From NCBI GenBank assembly GCA_033439795.1, contig JAUTDP010000001.1, positions 5,022,001 to 5,086,000 on the forward strand: 64,000 nucleotides of DNA, read 5' to 3'. Each line of letters opens with the position of its first letter. Within the stretch, counting starts at the first letter, position 1. This document shows positions 24,531 to 36,044 of this stretch, in pieces. A program made the position numbers and the translations under genes. Below the pieces are notes generated by a model. The model did no database searches. It saw only the letters and a program-made list of their open reading frames with translations, and was not told the DNA's origin. This DNA is from Sordaria brevicollis (taxonomy: Eukaryota; Ascomycota; Sordariomycetes; Sordariales; Sordariaceae).

Positions 24531-25487
24531 TGTGTGCGTGTTGAGCCGTTAGGCTCCGGCTGGGCGTGAAACTGCAAAGGTATATGTTGAAGTTAAGATC
24601 TTACTCTCTGTTGACGAGTTAAGATCGCGCTGAGCAGTGTTGCAAGAGAAAAAAGAAGGAAAGAAGGAAAGAAGCAAGCGTTGAACAGGCAGCAGCCTTG
24701 TCAGGCAGGACGGGCTATATATCTACCACTTGGTTTCCAGGCAAATCACCCTCATGCGTAGAGGGGAACACGACAGAAAGCTGGTATCCAGGCCCATCCA
24801 TAGGCCGATTGGTCCATGTATACCTGCGGTTTGAGTGACACATAGAGCGGGGATAAGCCGCAGTATTTCTGAATCCCGTCAATTTTTGTAAAAGGTGCCT
24901 TCGAACGTACCCGTGCCTCACTTCTCGGTCTTCAGCCCTCAGCCCCCGGAACCAACCAAACGGTCCGAAGACTAACCTGGTAAGGGATATGCCCCTCATT
25001 TCCTGGCTGGCATCAACCCAACTTGTGAAAAGTGTACCTGATCATCTTCTTTGTCGGTTGCCGACACGAACGGACGAGACAAAAGTATATCGTATGCAAG
25101 TGGCCATGGCTGGGCAGCAGGAAGGTTTCGCGCTTGAGGAACAGGTTGTTTCTGGAACACAACCATGAACAGCAAATAAAGCCGCCACATCACTATCCGG
25201 GTGTGAGTGAGACAATGATAACCCAACCGTGCAACTTTGCAACCGGCAACCGACTGAATAGCATGGTAACAAGAACATGAAAGGGGAGAGACAAGCATGA
25301 AAAAAAAACGAGGATGAAAGCAGTACCGCGTAGTGATCATGCAGCCAAGTTGACCCGCTTCAAGAAAAAGATCGCGATCTCATCTTTTCTTCCTGTCGTG
25401 CCTTATTCCGTCTTATGTATGGCGCTTTTCACTTCTCTTGACTCTTTTGCTGCTTCCTTCTCGGTTTCCGCCGGTTGCTCTCTGAAC
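24531..25487. other. Intergenic / calpain 5' region
   Basis: This holds the presumed promoter and 5' UTR of the calpain gene and the 3' side of the small gene at 25488. A GAAGGAAA-type purine tract lies near 24650-24675. No other gene seen. Confidence 0.5.
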
Positions 25488-25872
25488 CTAACGCAACATC
25501 TTGGTGCCCGCCTGTGACTGCAGCACACTTGCATAATTCGATGGCATGTCGGTGATCTCTTGGAGCCTCTCCTCCATGGAGGTGGCCAGCTGACTTTGGG
25601 CTGTTAGCTGTCAAAGGAGAGAAAAAGCAAAGGCATCTGTCAACGACCTGCAATCTCAGTGATCCGTAGTTGGTGTAAAGCCACCATCCTCCGGCGTTAG
25701 TGTGGGTGATGCGAGTGTGTGGGCGGCAGAGCAGGTAGCAATGGCCTTTTCCCTGGTAATATCATAGGGCGGGCTACTGTAACTCTAAAAGTCCAGTGAT
25801 GGGTGGGCTCGCGGGATGGTGGTGAACGGCGGGCTGAGCATACCCAATGGCGATGTTTGGCGAAGGATGCAT
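25488..25872 (-). CDS. Small three-exon protein, 82 aa, unknown
   Basis: Three exons can be joined in frame: 25872-25778 (95 nt), 25688-25648 (41 nt) and 25600-25488 (113 nt). They give an 82-residue protein beginning MHPSPNIAIGYAQPAV, with a Pro/His-rich N terminus and a C-terminal amphipathic helix region (LLELQMVALHQLRITEIA, then MEERLQEITDMPSNYASVL). Both junctions preserve phase, the helix register continues across them, and intron 1 has a CTAAC branch site 8 nt before its acceptor. The weak points are the donors, GTAGCC and especially GTCGTT, and the 47-nt second intron. No family is recognised; the size and helical profile resemble small subunits of multiprotein complexes. It could have a further upstream exon. 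Confidence 0.5.
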
Positions 25873-26876
25873 AGCCTGTCTGCACAGCTTACTCTGAAGA
25901 CTTTGCGTTCACTCCGCGTTCTTGGCATTGGAATCGGAGAGAAAGGGTTGGGTCGTTGAACATGATGAAGGAGTCATCTTGAAGCATTGATTGACAAGGA
26001 ATCACGATCCATAGCGGCTGTCGCGGGGAGGTCATTCGGCGTTGTATATATCCTCGGATAATCCTGTGAGGCTGTGCTGCCGTGCGGTTTATTGACCGGC
26101 GATCTCATGGTGGGACTGCTCATGTCCGAGAAGAAAGGTAAGACCATGTTGGAGCCATTCGTAGCAAAGTGGCTTGTTTCTCTGAGGATGGGTTTGGGAC
26201 CCAAGAAGTGAATCGATGATGGAGATTATAAGATGTGGAGGATGTTTTGTAAGCGACCGGCGGCTTTGTTGAAAAGAGAGAGATGGCACGTTTGGACAGG
26301 TAGAAGAAGTAGGTACGATCGCCTCCAGAACGGAAATCTCCCCGGGTCAAATTGCACCTTCCCAGCGTTAGGAGTTGGAGTGGTTCATTCGGGAGTGACA
26401 CCACGATTCTGAGGTAAGAGTGGTGTTGCACGAGAGAAACATGGAGAATTCTGGTGAATGTGGATTGGTGGGGGCACGAGCCTTTTACAAAATATCGCCT
26501 AAATTTATACGGACTAAGCGCTAACAGCTACTGGATTGAAGTCAGGGGAGGCCTTATTCTGTAGAAGCCAGAACCCTTTTCATCATAGTCCTACACCACG
26601 ACCGTTCCGGCTTCTGCCATCTCGGACAGCCATCTATTTCGCAGTATCAAGACCGTGACGCCTCAAAATCTAGACGATTTCTGAGCCCGCGTGAACACTA
26701 TACCGCGATGCATTCAGTAACCCCAGCAATATGGGGCTTGGAAAGACATATGGATGAGTAAAAAGCTGATATGTACATGAATACAGAATCACAGATGCGG
26801 TGCTCAACCCCATGACAAGATGTACTAAAATCGATTACGATTACCACGAAACAAAATTACATCTTCCACCGAATAT
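25873..26876. other. Intergenic, no gene seen
   Basis: This is unique DNA between the small gene and the ArfGAP gene 3' end. Overlapping short frames at 25974-26431 on the minus strand lack codon bias or domains and are treated as chance. Confidence 0.45.
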
Positions 26877-29369
26877 TTAATGCCCGCTCCTCGCGCTCAG
26901 ACTAGCAAAGGCATCTGGACTGTGTCGCCCGTTTGACCATTCCAGCCCCAGAGCCATTACGCTCTCCCTGCTCGCATTGTATGCCTTGGGTGCCGTCATG
27001 TTCTGCTGCTGTCCTTGAACTGGTCCACCCGCGCTCATGAATGGGTTCTTGCTTCCCGCCATTTGGCTTCCTGGGCCTTGGGCTTGTGGCTGCTGCACCT
27101 GTTGCTGCTGCTGTTGCTGGAACTGTTGCTGCTGAGGTTGTACCTGTTGAGCAAAGTTCCCGTTCGGTTGTCCAGCTTGTGCCGGAGGCTGTTGGCTCTG
27201 AGGCTGAGCTGGGGTTTGCTGTTGCGCCTGAGGGGGTTGTGGGGCGAGCTGGGGGTAGTTATACAAGGCCAAGATGGACGCCTTGTCGGGCCGCTGAGGC
27301 TGGTATTGTTGCTGATACTGCTGTTGCGGTTGGTACTGCTGCTGTTGCTGCTGCTGTGGTTGGTATTGTTGTTGCGGGGCATACCCGCCTTGTTGCATCT
27401 GGGGCATCTGAGGCACCTGAGCCTGACCTTGTGCCTGGTATGATGGCACCTGTCCCGTCATTTGAGGTGCAACACCGTATTGTTGAGGCATCTGTTGTTG
27501 TTGTTGTTGTTGCTGCTGCTGCTGAGGCATCCCACCCATGGCTTGGTTGAAGAAGGGGTTGTTTCCTGTTTGCTGCATAGTCAGAGGCATAGGAGCGGGA
27601 GCATGGGCTTGTGCACCGGCGTAGAAGTTTTGTTGAGACTGCTCGGGTATTTGGGTGAGGGAAGTAGGTGATTGTAACTTTGTTGGTGATTTGGCGAAGG
27701 GGTTGTTTGCGTAGTTACCAACGTAACCTGTCGTGTTGATGGTCATCGGTTGTTGATGCTGGAACTGGGTCTGAGGCTGCTGCTGCTGCTGTTGCTGCTG
27801 ATTGTTGAAGAATGGGTTATAGCCAGTAGCTTGAGCTGTCAAGGGGAAAGTTTGGCTGCTGGTCAGGGCAATCGAGGGATAGTTCTGCTGAGCCGGGCCT
27901 GTCATTTGAGGTTGCTGGTACGGTGCCGGAACATTCTGCTGTTGCTGAGGAGCAATCATTCCACCCGTATGGTGGGGGAAGAGCGGTTGGGAAGGAGGAG
28001 CAAGCGAGAGGTTCTGGAAAGCTTGATCGAAAGCAGACATGGCCTGTTGCTGTTGCGGTTGCTGTTGCTGGGGGGCCATTTGCTGGGGTACGCCAAAGGG
28101 ATTCGTTGTCGTCAGATTATAGGGGTTCCTGTTTTGCAGAGTGCCCGTTGACTGAGAAGACAACGGTTGAGGGGGTAGCGGTGCTTGGTCGAGCATATCA
28201 AACGGGTTCGTGCTAGCTGGGCTGATCGGTCGTCCACGGGCGGCGTCCTGGCTGGATGTCGATGGCGCCAGGCTCTGGCTAGAGGTCGCGGGTGTCTGCT
28301 TCTTATTCAAGTTGAGCGGTGTTCGCGCCTCGCTCCCTTCTCCCAGCCTAACCAGCGCTTCAATCGTCTTTTCCAAATTTCCTCCAACACCCTTCAGAAC
28401 CATGGCGTTCCTTTGCTCATCCCTAAAGCCCATATCCCGCAGCTTTTGCAGCTTGATTTCGGTTTCGTCGGTGTCGTTACTCTCGAATCGTACCGAGGCC
28501 CCAAAGCCTCCATTGGTCCGAGGGGATGCCGGACTCCGTGGTCCAGGAGAGGCCGACCTTCCAGTATCGTGCTTCTTCTTCGAGCCCAGTGGGAAAATCG
28601 ACGATGCCGACCTCAAGCCAAATCGACTGCCGGTTTTTGGGGGAAGCGGCGGCGGTGTTTCGTCGGACGAGGTGCTTCCGGTGTTGTGCTTCTTAGCGCC
28701 GGCCAAGGATCGCTGCATGTACTTTGATCGAATGAACCTCTCCATCGCGGGATCAACCTCGTCGGCGTCGACCGGTATAGGCGGCTTTTTGTTGTCGGGA
28801 TTGTATGTCTTGTTGGAGGCAATGTTGCCAACCTTTTTCATGTTCTAGGGCGAGAGAAAAGTGTGAGCTTTCCTGCAGGAGGAGGGCACCGGCATGGCAT
28901 GGCAACATCTCTGCATACCTCGACTTGTTCGTTGGTCCAACTATCCATGCTCAAAGACTTGACTTTTGAGATGTGAGTGCCCAACTTGCGGTGGATAGTG
29001 GCGCACCGCATACACAGGAAAATACCCAACTGAAGAGCCCAATATTATCAGTAAGGTTGTGCGCGCATGGAAAGGTCATGTGGCCGGACGGATAATCGGG
29101 TACGGAAGTGTCGTTGTACGGATCGTGGCCATAAAGACGGGGAAGTAGGTAGACATACGCTCCATGATGCCCAAGCTGTGATTAGAGATAGATGGGTTAG
29201 TCTATCGTCCCAAGTGAAGAGCGGAAGGTTTGGGACGGAGCCATCAGCAGGCAATTGGGGGAAACATACATGGGTTCCGCGCCGAACAATCAGCACAAAC
29301 ATTGTTTCCAGGAGCTTGGGCAAGTTCGTGAAGGACCTTTTCGTTGCGCGCCTGTTGGCGCTTGCTCAT
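26877..29369 (-). CDS. ArfGAP / UBA / Gln-rich protein
   Basis: Four exons are inferred: 29369-29270, 29175-29159, 29029-28919 and 28844-26877. They give 731 aa. The N-terminal ArfGAP zinc finger has Cys25, Cys28, Cys45 and Cys48 (C-x2-C-x16-C-x2-C) and the arginine finger Arg53 in TIHRKLG. A UBA domain spans about residues 206-245 (LRDMGFRDEQRNAMV). The rest is disordered and extremely Gln-rich, with NPF/NPY-type motifs (TNPFGV, NPFFN repeated) that in this family bind EH domains. By family knowledge it stimulates GTP hydrolysis on Arf and links to endocytic/vesicle coats (Gts1/AGFG/SMAP-like). The second exon is only 17 nt and supplies the conserved WASWS of the zinc finger. Three good introns separate the exons. 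Confidence 0.88.
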
Positions 29370-31124
29370 TGTTCCCGACATGTCGCGCGAGGACACGAGA
29401 CCGGGCGGGACAGTTGGTTTAGACCGGTCAGTGTTTGCGCGGAATATGTCGATAGATGGACGGAATTCTTCAATTGTTCGGCTTGGCGATGAATCGGTAT
29501 TGGGTGCGGTGCCCTGAGATTCGAGTCAGGTCGTCGGACGGGAAAAAGCGTGGTTTCGATGACAAGAGCCGGAGTTCAAGATGTCGGAGGTGAAGACGTG
29601 AAGGTGCTGTAGGATTAGAGGTAAAGTGCTTTGGGATGGACCGGAAGGTTGGGATTCGGGAGCGAGCCGCTAAAACCAGTGGGCATCCAGCGCCGGTGGA
29701 CAGGGTTGACAGGGTTCACAGGGGTTATGACGCCAATTGGAATCAAAAGTCTTGGATGCCTGTGGAAAGAAGGTCGGACGGCCCGGCCGGTGTTCATGTC
29801 CCCGTCTGTGCTAGGCGCCCGATGCCCAAGCGGAGGTGGACTCGAAATGATGAACGGGCGGTAGGGGCGGCCCTGCCTGGGAAGTGAACGGTAAATACGG
29901 CAGGTACGGTATTAACAGCACAGCTTCTTTGTGTCTATGACGTTGAATATTCCATTCCCAATTCACATTTCCCTTCTGTGAGTTCCTCATGTCGCCGGTA
30001 TATCACGGTATGATCAATCATCTCCAACTAACTCTATCAAAGACTCGACACTCACGACCTCCGCTTGGGCACGAACCCCTATAAAAGCAAAATAATCATG
30101 GCTGATCCTCCAGCCTTTTTCAGTTTAGCACACCTCGCCAAGGAAGCCAAGCAAGAAGAGGGGTTCCATCTCCCTATCCGTGCTTCCTGTCTGCAACGTG
30201 GAAAGAAAAAAAGAACAAATATCCCAGCCAAGGACAGCCCCCCTGCCCAGCTCTATCATGACCCCTTTTCTAGAATCCAGCTCACAGCCAGTATATCCCA
30301 GCAACCTGTCTTGGCCCTATAAAGTCTTTTGTTCTCGTCGGCATCGTATCCCTTGCTGTTGTTTCCATTTCGCATCAGCCGATTGGAACCAGGAAAAGGT
30401 TCGGCTCAAGATCACAACACCAACGATTCTTGAGATGTTCGGTATCGTCACGATGTCCAAATCGTGGATAGAGGGTTAGGGTTATGCTGGATTCCGCATG
30501 CCGGCCAATGCTCTCCGGAGCAACTTGAACAAGTCCTCTGAAGAAGGTTATCCTATGAACTTTCTCGAACGAAGTTCAACTCAGTCATGCAAAGAACCGT
30601 GAATTTCCACAATGCGGTGCGGCAGTTCTTTCATGGTTCACGTCTTTCAGTACAAAGACGAATCGATTGTCATGCATTTACATCATCACTCCGACCGCGC
30701 TTACCCACGCCCGCCCATCACCCGATCGGCTCCACTCTCCGGCGATAACACTTACACATATTGCCAACATGTTCAACAGCCGGGGCGATCGTGGAAGTTG
30801 AGCGGATTGCTACTACCATATTGCATCCGACAATGATGACATTGCATTCCCCATTTGCCCCATTGATTTGTAACACATCGCGGTCTTTATATTGGTAGCG
30901 ACAACAGTCTTTCCCTTCTTACCTCAGCTTACTGCTTCAAGCCCTTCTACGCCAGCATCCGTTCCCGTTCCCGAACCCAACACCAGGAGATGAACAGAGA
31001 AATATCGATCGAAGGGATCACAATATAAAAGACACAAAAATCTCACGACATCTCGAGGCGCTGATACCAACCACCAGCAAAAGCAGTCGACAAATATATG
31101 TACCATACCAGCTTCGAATAGCTC
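29370..31124. other. Intergenic between divergent ArfGAP and cupin genes
   Basis: This 1.75-kb divergent promoter region has no convincing gene. A TATA-like TATAAAA lies at about 31023-31029, 95 bp before the cupin start. A short telomere-like GGGTTAGGGTTA occurs at 30473-30484 and is too short to mean much. CT-rich leader sequence precedes the cupin gene. Confidence 0.5.
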
Positions 31125-31937
31125 ATGCCTTCACCTTCACTCCTCCTAGCAACCCTCCCCCTCCTCACAACCTTCACCATGGCCACCTCCGACGACACTT
31201 GCAAGGAAGACAACCTCCTCTTCCCCCTTCCCCCTCCCTCCGTCATCGCCGCCCCGCAAACCCTCCCCGACGCTTCCCTCGAGCCTCCCTCCATCCAATC
31301 CATCATCTCCTCCCTCAACCTAACCGCCTTCGTCGAAGGCGGCTACATGGCCGAAACCGACCGCAACACTCTCGAGATCCCCTCCCCTTTTCCTCCCTAC
31401 CCCGCCGTCACTTTCTCCGATCCCAATCCGGTACCGGAAAATTACACCTTCGATCCGGAAACCTACTACCGCCCCAGTTTTGATCCATCCCGACGCAGCG
31501 CTTCAACCACAATCTATTATCTCCTCACTGGCCCAGGGAAGAATGGGGAAAATGGTGGAGGATCTCCAAAGGGCTATCTCCACCGGAACCGCGGGCGGAT
31601 TATTCATACCCTCCATCGCGGTAGGGGACGGTATGTGATTTTGCACGCGGACGAAAAGCCGTGTAGGGTGGAGAGTTTTTTGGTGGGCAAAGATGTGGAA
31701 AAGGGGGAGAAGGTGCAGTGGATTGTGGAGGGGGGGAAGTATAAGGGAACTTTTGTGTTGCCTGTGGGAGACGGAGAGGATGGAAAAGAGGATGCGATGA
31801 TTTTCATCTCCGAGACGACGGTGCCGGGTTGGGAGGTGTTTGATCATGATTTCTTGGATCGGAAGGGGTTGGAGATGTTGATGGAGGGGGATGACGAAAA
31901 GATCAAGCAGTTGGAGTGGTTGGTTAAGGAGGAGTAA
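31125..31937 (+). CDS. Cupin_5 (DUF985) domain protein
   Basis: The intronless 270-codon frame encodes an RmlC-like cupin of the DUF985 family. The domain starts at about residue 60 with LNLTAFVEGGYMAET, followed by STTIYYLLTG, HRNRGRIIHTLHRGRGRYVILHA and TVPGWEVFDHDFL, the conserved strand series. The biochemical role of the family is not established in fungi; relatives are single-domain sugar-isomerase-like cupins. The first 18 residues are hydrophobic and could be a signal peptide, but a second Met at position 19 (MATSDD) would give a cytosolic protein. GC-rich codon use in the first half gives way to G-rich codons later. Confidence 0.8.
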   Translation: MPSPSLLLATLPLLTTFTMATSDDTCKEDNLLFPLPPPSVIAAPQTLPDASLEPPSIQSIISSLNLTAFVEGGYMAETDRNTLEIPSPFPPYPAVTFSDPNPVPENYTFDPETYYRPSFDPSRRSASTTIYYLLTGPGKNGENGGGSPKGYLHRNRGRIIHTLHRGRGRYVILHADEKPCRVESFLVGKDVEKGEKVQWIVEGGKYKGTFVLPVGDGEDGKEDAMIFISETTVPGWEVFDHDFLDRKGLEMLMEGDDEKIKQLEWLVKEE

Positions 31938-32166
31938 AAGTAAGTGAGAGGTTTGGAGACGGGGTTGGGGAAGGGTTGTGGGAGACGAAAGGTGTGAGTG
32001 CCGTGTGACAACGGATGTGGGGATGAATGCGAGATACTTGAAGGCATTATGTCCGAGATGTCTTGCAATCAGTCGTGTTGAAGCCAAAAGAGCCATGACG
32101 GACGGATGGAAGCGGTGAAACTTCATGGAGAATCTTTGATCTTTCTTGTTCTTTGCTTTACCTGCT

Positions 32167-33590
32167 TCATGAAGCGGCCTCAGGTTTTCGGCCCCAGACG
32201 ACATATATCTTCATGTATGCGTGCACATTCCTGTCAAACATTGAGTTCCGTACGCCTACTAGATCCACCTGTTATCCATGGTCAGTGACAAACGACCATT
32301 AAATTTCTTCGAAAAAGTTAATCGACGGAACGGAAAACTCACCTCAACCTGTTCCACCGTTTTCCCACCAAACCGGTGCAACAACCCAACACTCAGCCCG
32401 CTCAGTCCGCCCGACAGATTCCTCTGCCATAGCATCCCAAGGTGCTTCATCCTTGGCTCCTTGGCCCATCCACCCACAGGCAGTTTCAGGACCATCTGCT
32501 GGACGTCCACAAAGCCGATCTCTTCCAGCCACTGCTTGATATCATCGCCAATGATCAGCTGGCGGTCCGCGGCCTTGGACGCAGCGTTCATATCGCGAGC
32601 CCACTGCAGCAAGTTATAGTCGTCTGTCATGCTTCCGTCGTCGCATACGGGCAGCACGCAGAGCTCCTGGCACTCGAGCCACCCGCCTGGTTTTAGGTGG
32701 TCGAATGCTCGCTGGATGATTTGCGACTTCATGTCTGACCAGCAGCCGAGGGTGTAGCGGGTGTGGATGTAGTCAAAGTAGTTTGGGGGGTATATCCATT
32801 CTTCGGATCTGAGGAGACAGGGTTAAGGATGAAGTTTGAACCTAACAGGGGATAAGATACTTACGAGTCCTCTACAAAAAACCGGACATTTGGAGGAACG
32901 AGATCGGGTTGAACGGGCGAGAGGTCAGTCCCGATAATCTCGGCCTCGGGGAACTCATCGCCCATGTCGATGGCCCACGTGCCTGTACCCGTCCCGATGT
33001 CTAGCACCTTTCCTGGAGCATTTTTGCGGGAAAAGGGCGCAAAGTAGTTGCGACCCTCCATCAACTCTTTGGCGATCTCATATTGGTCATCTAGACGCTC
33101 AGTTTCGGTAGGGTCGTTGGGGTAATGGTATGCTTTTCTCAAAGGTCAGCAGCTGAACTGGGCGCACAAAGATCGGTGTGATGTAGGTTCGTGAGCAAGT
33201 TCTCATGTATAACAACTTACATCCTGCGCGATAGGAATGATATGTTCTCCCGAATTCCTCTTCGTACTTGGAGATGCTCTCGGAAAGAGAAACTGAGTCA
33301 CTTCAGTTTGTGAGATGCGTTAGAGAAAATGGCATGTGAAAGTTTACTGATCACCGCCGAACCTGAGACAAGGTGAAGTGGAGAAGGGGGGTTTTTACTA
33401 AATATCACGACCAGAGCTAGAATGATCCGACTACATTTGAGAGAGGTTAGTTCGCTATACTGAACCCTTGAAAGGTATGGCTCATTAAGATACTAACATC
33501 GGCTTCGATATTTCGTGAAGAAGAGTCTAGATACGTCTCGAAGGTAAACTGAAAACCGTTGAGACCACCGTTGCTGGGGAGGAATGCCAT
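32167..33590 (-). CDS. LaeA-like SAM-dependent methyltransferase
   Basis: The core exons are clear: 33132-32865 (motif I VLDIGTGTGTWAID and motif II EIIGTDLSPVQPDLVP), 32808-32343 (FDYIHTRYTLGCWSDM, HLKPGGWLECQEL) and 32268-32167. The last supplies the family-typical C terminus (HAYMKIYVVWGRKPEAAS). Upstream, an exon ending at 33221 encodes SLSESISKYEEEFGRTYHSY, and the probable first exon is 33590-33498 (MAFLPSNGGLNGF...). Small exons between them (near 33430 and 33360) need a weak donor (GTCGTG) to stay in frame, so the N terminus is uncertain or the gene is damaged there. This family includes the secondary-metabolism regulator LaeA and many paralogues of unknown substrate; this one is probably a paralogue. 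Confidence 0.8.
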
Positions 33591-36044
33591 GACTGTTTGT
33601 GTACGTAGTATGCAGGAAGTTGACGAAGGCAGTGCGATTCGAGACCAATATGCTTCGTAAGAGATGGTAGAACAAAGAGAGGAGAAGAAAAGGGAAAATC
33701 AGGGTCTGGGGAAGAGGAGGTCACGACAAAAAGTAATATATCCCACCCCAGTCGAAAGGACGACTTTTGGGCGGTACCGATTGGGTGGGACACGGTAGTC
33801 GAAGGGTAGGAGGGGGAGCAAAGGTTCCGAGAAAGTTTGGCAAGCTCGAAAAGGCGTGTCCCAGCAATCTGGGTCAACCCTATCGACGGGACCAAGGACT
33901 GGGAAGCATCGAGAGGTCCACCGCTTCCGATGGTGTGGATGGGCAAGCGAGTCAACTGTCCGGGGGTGGGAATCTGGCACACACATGTGGATGGTGGAAC
34001 GGACCCAGCAGTCTGGTGCGTACAAAGGCACGGGAGGCACTGGGGCCCTTGGGGGCGGCGCATATGGAGGGTGCCATTTGACGAACTCGGCGTATTCAGT
34101 ACCACTGCTACCACTGGGCCACGACGCCCAATGAGGCATGAATCCGCGGGATGAAGCGGCTGGAACCACCGCACTTTGAGCTTCTCCACCGACTGTTCCA
34201 GGGTCGTGTGTTTTCAGGGCTCTAGGCCCCTGGGATCGTGAGCCGGAGAGACGACAGGTGAGCGAGGGTCGGAGCGTGAATATTGAGACAGCATGTGTTG
34301 TTAGCCCCGGTATCTCAAACCCTATCCTTGGTGTTGAGAAAGTATCAATATGGTGAAAGAGAAGATGGTCTTCAAAGATGGCGAATATCGGTGACGGAGG
34401 TTGGTCCAGAAAGGGTCTCTCAAGTCAAGCACCCCTCATCCCTCCGCATTGTTGTCGTCGCCAGCTCATATCCAAGGGCCAGGAGCATATGCCGGCTGTA
34501 CGGCAGAAGCATAAATGAAACACATCTGCAGTGGCATTGGGTCGCATGCCTACGATGCACATCTGTAGGTGGCATGGCTGCTACATCGCCTGCAAGTCGT
34601 GGACAACGTGGTCTGAACGGCTGAAGGGGTAGGTTCGTTGATTTCTGTTTTCTCGTATAATGATCCATTGAGAAGACGGGTTTCAAGTTGGAAGCGAAGG
34701 ATTTTGGGTCTTGTAACTCTTGAGTCACATGCCGCTTCAGTTCTAGGTAAAAGAAAAAGTGAAAGAGAGGTGAAGAGAGTTTTGAAGAGTCCCTTCCGTA
34801 TGATGCTCCCCGTATGTTTGGTTCTGCAGTGGCCTGCAGGTCCTTACCAGTAATTGAGTGCGTAAAGTGGGGGCTGAGGGCGGGGGCGGCGGCCGGGGCT
34901 TATCGCCTTTATCGATACTGCCATATCTCGTCCACTCACCGTCAGGTTCCCGACTTCCTCTCCTGTGCATGATCATCATCTCAGAAATTTTTCTTGACCT
35001 CCGAGTCCGGACCCTTAACACATGTTCTATTATACGGTGGTGTCAAGATGCCGACGGTCAGATATTGTCAGACATCTTGAGAGCAGAAAACGATGATGAT
35101 GGGCTTGAACAAGACGCCAAGCCTAGTGACAAGTATTCTAATGGAACAGATGTTAATCTCAACTGATCACGAGGAATTTCTCGTCTCGAAAAGGGTGGCG
35201 GATTACGAAAACCGTTCGCCGGTCGGTCGCCGGGAGTGAAAGTCAGATCCTCGACACTGACAATTGTGCTTGGCAATTGTAGGTTACGGCTGGATTCCGA
35301 TTCCCAATATCCGCAAAACACATCCCACTCCTGGTGTTCTGTGCCCGATTTAGTAAGGGAGTCTCATTTGCATCAAGAAAACGCCCTATATAACAGAGAC
35401 CATCGGGGAACGGGATAAAGGGTGTTTAGGAGCACATCCTCTCCGGACCCACTTCGGCGGCCGACTAGCACCATCGTTCCGTCTTCAAGCAAGGAACGCG
35501 AAATCGGGGAGTACAGACAGTTTACCTTGACTGAGACACTCGGTTTTGTTGAGGGAATGAGGTCGATCCTACAAGTAGAGAACACCCTATTTGCGTTTGT
35601 GACCGTTTAGAATACGGCTTCAAGGATACGGGAATAGTCAAACGTGACCTCTGATCCACGGGACAAGTGTTAGGAAAAGTAGGTATCGTCGTGCTCACAA
35701 AGCCAAGCGGTGAAACAGCGTCGGACTCCTATAAGTCCCGTCAAAAGCGGAGCAGCGAGTCAGACGGCGTTTCAACACTTTCGTTGGAACGAATTCAGTT
35801 GTGTCCTTCACAGTCACACCTTCCTTATAAATCCGTCAGCACACCATCGCAACTACTACTTACCAGGTCATCAGTCATCATATAAGTAGATGAGGTATAC
35901 CCACGCCATAGACGCCACCGCGGCCGACACAACCTATTCCAAAGTCAACTCCGAAATACCAATCATCAAACCTGAATAAACGAGTCCCACAACCCACTCA
36001 ACTCACCGCAGGAAACAGCTACATCACACATACAAATCGCCAAC
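33591..36044. other. Intergenic between divergent methyltransferase and decarboxylase genes
   Basis: This 2.45-kb unique region has no gene that I can support. Multi-frame overlapping ORFs at 33699-34189 reflect locally stop-poor GC-rich DNA and show no domain. The last 150 bp before 36045 are C/A-rich as in fungal 5' leaders. Confidence 0.45.

Noticed and set aside
27010..27800. Dense short direct repeats resembling an array
   Set aside because: They are CAG/CAA codon runs inside the polyQ tail of the ArfGAP gene, not CRISPR or satellite DNA.
31503..32204. 233-codon minus-strand ORF overlapping the cupin gene
   Set aside because: Leu/His/Pro-rich antisense shadow without domain; the plus strand carries a conserved Cupin_5 domain.
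33699..34189. Overlapping ORFs in several frames upstream of the methyltransferase
   Set aside because: Open in many frames on both strands at once, a sign of stop-poor GC-rich DNA rather than coding.
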